From: Strigamia acuminata
Lineage: Eukaryota > Arthropoda > Chilopoda > Geophilomorpha > Linotaeniidae
Direction: 5' to 3'
DNA length: 64,000 nucleotides
NCBI GenBank assembly: GCA_949358305.1
Contig: OX442319.1
Location: forward strand, 6,880,001-6,944,000
How positions within the stretch are numbered: position 1 is the first letter of the stretch; the number at the start of each line of letters is the position of its first letter. The notes under the pieces were generated by a model. It did no database searches, was not told the DNA's origin, and worked only from the letters and a program-made list of their open reading frames with translations. This document shows positions 56,801 to 64,000 of the stretch, piece after piece. The translations under genes and the position numbers were made by a program.

Positions 56801-59516
56801 CATCATAGTTGACTTAGCACAAACACCATAAGACCAATGTCTCTGAATGTTCAGAAATAGTGTTTAAACCTTAGTAGAAGGCTCCAATGTAAGTTTTAGA
56901 AACATCCAACCGATGATTTGGGAGAATAGACTTTTGATCTCATCACAGTTGACTTAGCACAAACACCACAAGACTAATGTCTCTGAATGTTCAGAAATAG
57001 TGTTTAAACCTTAGTAGAAGCCTTCAATGTAAGTTTTAGCAACATCCAAGCAATGATTTGGGAGAATAGACTTTTGATCTCATCACAGTTACTTAGCACA
57101 AACACCACAAGTCCAATGTCTCTGTATGTTCAGAAATAGTGTTTAAACCTTAGTAGAAGCCTTCAATATAAGTTTTAGCAACACCCAAGCATTAAATTTT
57201 GAAGAAAAAAATTTTGAGCTCATTTCACATCGCAGTTGACTTAGCACAAACACCACAAGACCAATGTCTCTGAATGTTCAGAAATAGTGTTTAAACCTTA
57301 GTAGAAGCCTTCAATCTAAGTTTTAGCAACACCCAAGCAATAAATTTTGAAAAAAAAATTTTGAGCTCATTTCACATCGCAGTTGACTTAGCACAAACAC
57401 CACAAGTCCAATGTCTCTGAATGTTCAGAAATAGTGTTTAAACCTTAGTAGAAGGCTCCAATGTAAGTTTTAGAAACATCCAACCGATGATTTGGGAGAA
57501 TAGACTTTTGATCTCATCACAGTTGACTTAGCACAAACACCACAAGACCAATGTCTCTGAATGTTCAGAAATAGTGTTTAAACCTTAGTAGAAGGCTCCA
57601 ATGTAAGTTTTAGAAACATTTAACCGATGATTTGGGAGAATAGACTTTTGATCTCATCACAGTTGACTTAGCACAAACACCACAAGACCAATGTCTCTGA
57701 ATGTTCAGAAATAGTGTTTAAACCTTAGTAGAAGGCTCCAATGTAAGTTTTAGAAACATCCAACCAATGATTTGGGAGAATAGACTTTTGATCTCATCAC
57801 AGTTGACTTAGCACAAACACCACAAGACCAATGTCTCTGAATGTTCAGAAATAGTGTTTAAACCTTAGTAGAAGGCTCCAATGTAAGTTTTAGAAACATC
57901 CAACCAATGATTTGGGAGAATAGACTTTTGATCTCATCACAGTTGACTTAGCACAAACACCACAAGACCAATGTCTCTGAATGTTCAGAAATAGTGTTTA
58001 AACCTTAGTAGAAGGCTCCAATGTAAGTTTTAGAAACATCCAATTGATGATTTGGGAGAATAGACTTTTGATCTCATCACAGTTGACTTAGCACAAACAC
58101 CACAAGACCAATGTCTCTGAATGTTCAGAAATAGTGTTTAAACCTTAGTAGAAGGCTCCAATGTAAGTTTTATAACATTTAACCGATGATTTGGGAGAAT
58201 AGACTTTTGATCTCATCACAGTTGACTTAGCACAAACACCACAAGACCAATGTCTCTGAATGTTCAGAAATAGTGTTTAAACCTTAGTAGAAGGCTCCAA
58301 TGTAAGTTTTAGAAACATTCAACCGATGATTTGGGAGAATAGACTTTTGATCTCATCACAGTTGACTTAGCACAAACACCACAAGACCAATGTCTCTGAA
58401 TGTTCAGAAATAGTGTTTAAACCTTAGTAGAAGGCTCCAATGTAAGTTTTAGAAACATCCAACCAATGATTTGGGAGAATAGACTTTTGATCTCATCACA
58501 GTTGACTTAGCACAAACACCACAAGACCAATGTCTCTGAATGTTCAGAAATAGTGTTTAAACCTTAGTAGAAGGCTCCAATGTAAGTTTTAGAAACATTT
58601 AACCGATGATTTGGGAGAATAGACTTTTGATCTCATCACAGTTGACTTAGCACAAACACCACAAGGCCAATGTCTCTGAATGTTCAGAAATAGTGTTTAA
58701 ACCTTAGTAGAAGACTCCAATGTAAGTTTTAGAAACATTCAACCGATGATTTGGGAGAATAGACTTTTGATCTCATCACAGTTGACTTAGCACAAACACC
58801 ACAAGACCAATGTCTCTGAATGTTCAGAAATAGTGTTTAAACCTTAGTAGAAGGCTCCAATGTAAGTTTTAGAAACATCCAACCGATGATTTGGGAGAAT
58901 AGACTTTTGATCTCATCACAGTTGACTTAGCACAAACACCACAAGACTAATGTCTCTGAATGTTCAGAAATAGTGTTTAAACCTTAGTAGAAGCCTTCAA
59001 TGTAAGTTTTAGCAACATCCAAGCAATGATTTGGGAGAATAGACTTTTGATCTCATCACAGTTACTTAGCACAAACACCACAAGTCCAATGTCTCTGTAT
59101 GTTCAGAAATAGTGTTTAAACCTTAGTAGAAGCCTTCAATATAAGTTTTAGCAACACCCAAGCATTAAATTTTGAAGAAAAAAATTTTGAGCTCATTTCA
59201 CATTGCAGTTGACTTAGCACAAACACCACAAGACCAATGTCTCTGAATGTTCAGAAATAGTGTTTAAACCTTAGTAGAAGCCTTCAATCTAAGTTTTAGC
59301 AACACCCAAGCAATAAATTTTGAAAAAAAAATTTTGAGCTCATTTCACATCGCAGTTGACTTAGCACAAACACCACAAGACCAATGTCTCTGAATGTTCA
59401 GAAATAGTGTTTAAACCTTAGTAGAAGCCTTCAATCTAAGTTTTAGCAACACCCAAGCAATAAATTTTGAAAAAAAAATTTTGAGCTCATTTCACATCGC
59501 AGTTGACTTAGCACAC
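44834..59516 (+). repeat. Satellite array, about 104 monomers in higher-order repeats
   Basis: This is the same satellite and variant order as at 30063-38243. CTGTATG-type monomers at 46396, 49077, 51187, 53858, 55838, 57111 and 59084 give periods of 2681, 2110, 2671, 1980, 1273 and 1973 bp. Long blocks are near-identical, so the array was homogenised recently. The array ends abruptly at TTAGCACA (59509-59516), next to the kinase fragment. I see no gene in it. Confidence 0.97.
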
Positions 59517-59526
59517 TTCCACATCA

Positions 59527-60513
59527 ATGCCCGACGAGAAAAGCGAAAAGGGTGGAGTACGAGCAAAAGGCGTCATCGCTTCTCGTTTTGCCGCGAGCCG
59601 CTCTAGCGAGCTGGAGGTACGGCATCCTGACGTCCCCATCGAATTGGAAATGGATGGAAAGCGGACGTTTAAAGGGATAAGGTCGGGCAAGATGGCGATT
59701 TCTCAGAGTCCTGACACACTGGAGTCTACGGAAAAGAAAGGAGAATTTCCGAAAAATTTCAAAAAAGATGAAGAAAAGGGTTTAAGTAAATGGAGGAAGA
59801 TATTGAAATGGAGTCGCAAGAAACTCACCAATTCGCACAGAAGATCAAATGCAGTCACAAAGGCCACGGGAAATATACATTTAGTAATTGGCCCAATGTT
59901 TTCTGGAAAAACTACTGCTTTACTTAATGTAATCCGAAATGAAGAAGAAAACTCTTGCCTGCTTGTTAAGCATTTGACAGACGTTAGATATAGTAAAGAT
60001 GAAATGGTTAGCCACACCGGACAACGACGTCCAGCGGTTCGGGTCGCGTCGTTACAGGAAATCAAGAAAATTGCGGAGTCGGTCAAGACGATAGGTATCG
60101 ACGAAGGGCAATTTTTCGGAGACATCGATTCGTTTTCCGACAAAATGGCGAACGAAGGAAAGAATGTAATAATTGCCGCTTTAAATGGTGATTTTAAGAG
60201 ACAGGAATTCAAGGCAGTATCTAATCTCATTCCACTAGCGGAAACTATTGTCAAACTTCATGCCAAATGCCACTTTTGTGGAAACCAAGCGTCATTCACC
60301 AAACGAATATCGGGCGAAACGCAAGTTCAGGTTGTAGGAGGAGAGGAGAAATACAAGCCGACATGTCGTACCTGTTTTCAGAAATCAATCAATTCTATAG
60401 AAGTCAAGAGAAAGCTAATTAATGGAGCGGCACATTTAAGTTTAGCGATTTTGAATCGAAGATTACCTCCATGGGTGGCCAGTTTGATCCGCAAAAAATT
60501 GCGCTTACCTTAA
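59527..60513 (+). CDS. TK1-type thymidine kinase ORF, 3' remnant of a gag-pro-TK gene
   Basis: A 328-codon ORF begins at an ATG 11 bases after the satellite edge. The N-terminal ~110 residues are charged and include ASRFAASRSSELE, comparable to SCFAASLSSGLEKEE in the TK-A linker. The kinase domain follows: P-loop GPMFSGKTT (122-130), DVRYSKDE, SHTGQRRPA, IGIDEGQFFGDI (DEGQ near 192), VIIAALNGDFKRQEF, LIPLAETIVKL, CHFC (248-251), VVGGEEKYKPTC and CRTC (280-283). The tail has NRRLPPW, as in TK-A. An in-frame TAG lies in the satellite at 59509-59511. All kinase motifs are intact, although the element is truncated. It may be a free-standing kinase gene now, or simply a recent remnant. The ATG may not be a natural start. 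Confidence 0.82.
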   Translation: MPDEKSEKGGVRAKGVIASRFAASRSSELEVRHPDVPIELEMDGKRTFKGIRSGKMAISQSPDTLESTEKKGEFPKNFKKDEEKGLSKWRKILKWSRKKLTNSHRRSNAVTKATGNIHLVIGPMFSGKTTALLNVIRNEEENSCLLVKHLTDVRYSKDEMVSHTGQRRPAVRVASLQEIKKIAESVKTIGIDEGQFFGDIDSFSDKMANEGKNVIIAALNGDFKRQEFKAVSNLIPLAETIVKLHAKCHFCGNQASFTKRISGETQVQVVGGEEKYKPTCRTCFQKSINSIEVKRKLINGAAHLSLAILNRRLPPWVASLIRKKLRLP

Positions 60514-60579
60514 GGAGTCATTAGGGAGCTGATCCTAGGTGGATGAGAAGTTTTCAGATTGCTAAGAGGTTCTTCTTCA

Positions 60580-60606
60580 CCTTCTTTTCTTTTCGGCGGC
60601 AATCTC
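60580..60606 (+). promoter_or_regulatory. Pre-LTR motif of the kinase fragment
   Basis: CTTTTCGGCGGCAATCTC-like sequence immediately precedes the LTR start TGTTTCGAGC. It nearly matches the pre-LTR motif of TK-A/B (CTTTTCGCCGGCAATCTA), which supports the LTR boundary and the family relationship. Confidence 0.6.
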
Positions 60607-61564
60607 TGTTTCGAGCAACAGAAAGGAGGAAAGAGAGACCACAACTGCTCGTCAATTTGATAGTAGTTTGATTTTATGTGTTCGAAAATGTAAAGAAGAG
60701 TTACTAATTTCGGTCTTATAATTGTATTATTTATTTAGCAAATATCTAATCTTTTTCTGTTGTAATAGGAATTTTACATGTCTTTTTTGTGTGCCAATTT
60801 TCAGTAAAGACAATGTTTGTTAGGTATTTTATCTCTTAGAATGACAAGGTCAAGGTTTAGGAATTTTTAGTCTTGTTTTCCAATGTTTTCATGCTATGTT
60901 TACCTATTTCTAAGTCTTGTCCTGTTCCCAGTTCAGTTGTGAAGGCGGAATGACGGGTTTGAAGCATCTGAGTTGCTTTAAAGGTGCATTGGAAAAGAAG
61001 GAATTGTTAATTTTGTAATGGATTGCAATTAATGCATTTTTACAGTGTATTTGACTTGCTTTAGATGCGTTATTTGCATATTTAGTTAAGTTTATTCCTA
61101 TTCTATTTGTTATAATTCTTTCCAATGATTTCTGTTAATTTTAGTTGATTTTATCTCTATTATGAGGCACAATGCAAGCTTTAACTTATGTTATTTATGA
61201 ATTTAGTCACTAGGTGCCTCATGAATTTGTTGTTGCTATAGAATTGTTGTTGTTATGAAGTTGTTACACTCTTGTTATGAAGAATTAGATGTAGTTATGT
61301 TGGATTTTGCCTCCATTTTAATGTTTTAAAAAAGAATAAAAACATTATGTGGAATTTTCAACAACAAGCTTTATTTCCTTCAACACAAAGCATGAGTGAG
61401 TAGGGAGAGTTAACCCCAAACTCCCTGGAGCAGCTCCCCTCAAGATCCAGTGCAGAAACTCAAGTCAACTCATTTCTCCTCTCAGTATAGGCCTATGGGA
61501 AATTTGCCAAGAATTCCCCATCGCGTTACAACTCGTCGCATCACGGCAGAGGCGAGTTGCAACA
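60607..61564 (+). repeat. LTR of the kinase-fragment element
   Basis: The LTR is about 958 bp, from TGTTTCGAGCAACAG to GAGTTGCAACA. AATAAA at 61335-61340 is a likely polyadenylation signal. TCCTGTTCCCAGTTCAGTTG near 60919 resembles the BEL-A stem-loop left arm. Only one copy is in the window, so the boundaries rest on terminal motifs and the satellite junction at 61565. Confidence 0.75.
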
Positions 61565-62431
61565 TATGGTGTTTGTGCTAAGTCAACTATGATGAGATCA
61601 AAAGTCTATTCTCCCAAATCATCGGTTGAATGTTTCTAAAACTTACATTGGAGCCTTCTACTAAGGTTTAAACACTATTTCTGAACATTCAGAGACATTG
61701 GTCTTGTGGTGTTTGTGCTAAGTCAACTGTGATGAGATCAAAAGTCTATTCTCCCAAATCATCGGTTGGATGTTTCTAAAACTTACATTGGAGCCTTCTA
61801 CTAAGGTTTAAACACTATTTCTGAACATTCAGAGACATTGGTCTTGTGGTGTTTGTGCTAAGTCAACTGTGATGAGATCAAAAGTCTATTCTCCCAAATC
61901 ATCGGTTAAATGTTACAAAACTTACATTGGAGCCTTCTACTAAGGTTTAAACACTATTTCTGAACATTCAGAGACATTGGTCTTGTGGTGTTTGTGCTAA
62001 GTCAACTGTGATGAGATCAAAAGTCTATTCTCTCAAATCATCGGTTGGATGTTTCTAAAACTTACATTGGAGCCTTCTACTAAGGTTTAAACACTATTTC
62101 TGAACATTCAGAGACATTGGTCTTGTGGTGTTTGTGCTAAGTCAACTGTGATGAGATCAAAAGTCTATTCTCCCAAATCATTGGTTGGATGTTTCTAAAA
62201 CTTACATTGGAGCCTTCTACTAAGGTTTAAACACTATTTCTGAACATTCAGAGACATTGGTCTTGTGGTGTTTGTGCTAAGTCAACTGTGATGAGATCAA
62301 AAGTCTATTCTCCCAAATCATCGGTTAAATGTTTCTAAAACTTACATTGGAGCCTTCTACTAAAGTTTAAACACTATTTCTGAACATTCAGAGACATTGG
62401 TCTTGTGGTGTTTGTGCTAAGTCAACTGTGT
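61565..62431 (-). repeat. 140-bp satellite in reverse orientation, about six monomers
   Basis: This is the reverse complement of the main satellite, with unit spacing 140, 140, 139, 140, 140, 140. The first unit has the CATAGTTG and CCATA variants of the GGCC/CATAAG monomers. It is flanked on the left by the fragment LTR and on the right by TK-C, and it inverts the orientation of everything from 13 to 59.5 kb. Confidence 0.95.
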
Positions 62432-62447
62432 TGCCAGCAATCTCTGT
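62432..62447. other. Short filler between reverse satellite and TK-C
   Basis: TTGCCAGCAATCTCTG-like bases separate the satellite from the LTR start TGTTTCTGGC at 62448. They match neither satellite nor LTR, but GCAATCTCTGTT also occurs at the pre-LTR/LTR junction at 60600-60611. This may be a trace of an earlier insertion or of repair. Confidence 0.5.
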
Positions 62448-63805
62448 TGTTTCTGGCAAGGTCGCAGGCGACAACCAGGCCAGAAGGAGGGGCGGCAATA
62501 CTTGACTGCTGCTTGGCTAAAATTGATACACAGAAGTTGGCCAAAGACTTGAAGAAATGCAAACACTGGAATTGAACTTGCTGCTTCACCTGTTGATCTG
62601 CCACTGGTGAGTTCAAGGAGGAGGAAGGAGGATTTTTCTACTCACTGCACATTGCTTTCTGGTTGTATAGAGAAATGAGACTTGGAGAGAAATAAAAAGC
62701 AACCATTTTATTCTCTAAATTCTTAACAAGACTACTACAATTGAATCACGAGGATATTACAAAGAAGTCACACTTTAACAATAATAAGAAACAACAAGTG
62801 TAACTATCTCCACATTGTATAAGGACACTTGCACTTAAAGTTACAGAGGTCTCTAAGTGCTTGTAAAGAGAAATAAGTACTGCTGGCACAACAAAACTAC
62901 CGTAGAAGTTAATAGTTGAAAACACATAAGCCTAACAGCAAGTATTTGACATTAAATGCAAAAGTATACATTAACAACAGTCTCTAACCACAATGCTCGT
63001 TGAGAACTAAATTATTCACTCTAAAACACACTGAACAACTCATAAAATAGAGAAAAGAATAAGTAAAGACATTTTAGACCAATGAGCTGGCAACTTTACA
63101 GTAAGTGCAGAAGTTAAGTTATAAATCAACACAGATAAATCTTAAACTTAACACTTTTACATTGCATAATAATTAAGTGATTAATTATTAATCAGAACCC
63201 ACAAAAACTCTTTGGGATTAAACATTTTCTCCTCTCTTTACAGATACAAGTAGACCACTCCCACAGTAATGGCCGACAATGTAAACAGAGATCACTTGCA
63301 GGAAGATAGAAAGGCTTGAAATTAGCTCACTAGACAGGCTACACACAATCTAAGTTAACAAAACGCTTAATTGGTTAGTAATATACAGAAAACAAACAGA
63401 AATTGATTGAAACAGCTTAAAACTGATAATAACATACATTTCTCATTCTAGTACCCTTTTGCTGTCTGAGAGCATCATTACACCTTGTCACTACATTGAC
63501 AATAGTGGACTGGAAACAGGAAAACACTTGGAAACATCAAAACATGCATAACACAGGTAAACAAGATAGAAAATAAATTCTAAGTGGATAAATAACTAAT
63601 GTAAAAACTCTTTTCTTCCCAGATTTATCCGGTCAGATCAACCAGTACTGAGAAATTCACTCAAACTAACTCAAAGAAGACTTATATTCAAATAAGTGTC
63701 TAATTAAATTCCCAATCTAAGATAAATATTAAAAACCCTTTTTAATAATTCCAGATGACTAATTTTTAAGACGTTTAGCAGCTTTCCTTTATGTTGCTAG
63801 CAACA
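62448..63805 (-). repeat. 3' LTR of TK-C
   Basis: The LTR is 1358 bp, the same length as in TK-B, and differs from TK-B at a few sites (for example GAGGATATTAC for GAGGATTTTAC). It ends GCTAGCAACA at 63805. Confidence 0.94.
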
Positions 63806-63840
63806 TAGATTGCCGGCGAAAAGAAAGTGCGAACAACCCA

Positions 63841-64000
63841 TCATTTAGTTCGATTACTTCTGGTCTTTGATGATAATATTTGGGAGACCTCTTTCACCTT
63901 TTCGTATTCCACTCTGGGTGGCATGATTCTTTGACGGATCAAATTTGGTATCCACGGAGGTATTCTTCGGTTGACAATCATACAACTAAGTCGAATAATT
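63841..64000 (-). CDS. C-terminal end of the Gag-protease-thymidine kinase polyprotein (TK-C, partial)
   Basis: The minus-strand frame ends at the stop (TCA on plus at 63841-63843) and runs off the window. It covers the tail after the kinase, including the NRRIPPW segment, with SNRTK at the very end in place of SNQTK in TK-A. No stop or frameshift is seen in the visible ~53 codons. Confidence 0.85.
   Translation of the reverse strand, partial: IIRLSCMIVNRRIPPWIPNLIRQRIMPPRVEYEKVKEVSQILSSKTRSNRTK

Larger units (their letters stand above)
59517..61564 (+). mobile_element. 3' part of a second thymidine-kinase LTR-element family
   Basis: A kinase ORF, a pre-LTR motif and one LTR are present. 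The LTR differs from that of TK-A/B over most of its length, but shares the TGTT..CGAGCAACA-type start and TCCTGTTCCCAGTTCA. No matching 5' LTR, primer-binding site, gag or protease lies upstream, where satellite begins. The first ~110 residues of the ORF resemble the protease-kinase linker of TK-A, so gag and protease were probably lost when the left end was replaced. Satellite on the right is in the opposite orientation, which points to a rearrangement. Confidence 0.8.
62448..64000 (-). mobile_element. TK-C: third TK-A/B-family element, cut by the window end
   Basis: A full 1358-bp 3' LTR (62448-63805), the pre-LTR motif and the last part of the polyprotein ORF are visible, all on the minus strand. 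It is closest to TK-B (GGCTAAAATTG and CACCTGTTGATC variants), with private changes. The rest lies beyond the window, so intactness and target duplication cannot be judged. Confidence 0.93.

Noticed and set aside
30063-59516. CRISPR-like array
   Set aside because: Units are contiguous ~140-bp tandem monomers without unique spacers, in a eukaryotic context with LTR elements.
44834-59516. CENP-B box or telomere repeat in the satellite
   Set aside because: I found no sequence fitting the CENP-B box consensus and no short telomeric repeat run; centromere identity cannot be claimed from sequence alone.
22795-59516. Whole multi-element arrangement as an assembly artefact
   Set aside because: Each complete insertion has a distinct 4-bp duplication, and subtracting TK-B restores the satellite period, which random misjoins would not produce. 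Copy number in the long arrays could still be wrong.
59527-60513. Host cellular TK1 gene
   Set aside because: It is intronless and sits directly before a BEL-type pre-LTR motif and an LTR. Its N-terminal region matches the retroelement linker, so it belongs to an element.

Overview
The window looks like repetitive DNA from an animal genome. BEL/Pao LTR retrotransposons, a lineage known only from metazoans, fill about half of it. The rest is a ~140-bp tandem satellite arranged in higher-order repeats. I see no ordinary host gene, no rRNA or tRNA gene and no bacterial signature. An invertebrate host is likely, but I cannot name a species.

Layout. (1) 1-13253: BEL-A copy 1, cut by the window start. 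Its pol is split by a nested 8.9-kb non-coding BEL-type element on the minus strand (424-9325, two 1749-bp LTRs, CTTT target duplication). (2) 13254-13680: three satellite monomers. (3) 13681-22794: BEL-A copy 2, complete, with 1554-bp LTRs and an intact 1757-residue Gag-protease-RT-RNase H-integrase ORF. (4) 22795-23486: five satellite monomers. (5) 23487-30062: 'TK-A' on the minus strand, with 1357-bp LTRs around one intact ORF that encodes Gag, an aspartic protease and then a TK1-type thymidine kinase in place of RT, RNase H and integrase. (6) 30063-38243: satellite. (7) 38244-44833: 'TK-B', a second intact Gag-protease-thymidine-kinase element. (8) 44834-59516: satellite. (9) 59517-61564: 3' part of a different thymidine-kinase element family on the plus strand, with an open 328-residue kinase ORF and one LTR. 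(10) 61565-62431: satellite in reverse orientation. (11) 62448-64000: 'TK-C', a third copy of the TK-A/B family, cut by the window end.

How the parts may work together. The thymidine-kinase elements keep Gag, protease, a primer-binding site and LTRs, but have no polymerase or integrase. Their LTR termini, the motif before the 3' LTR, the primer-binding site and the 4-bp target duplications resemble those of BEL-A, whose copy 2 looks fully competent. The simplest model is that BEL-A-like enzymes mobilise them in trans, while they bring a dTMP-making enzyme that could raise dTTP for reverse transcription. All seven element/satellite junctions fall in the same ~28-bp segment of the 140-bp monomer. 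This suggests either satellite-directed integration or a strong positional bias. The main candidates for undescribed biology are the Gag-protease-thymidine-kinase retroelement lineage and this site preference. Function and mobility are inferred; the domains, LTRs and target duplications are read directly.
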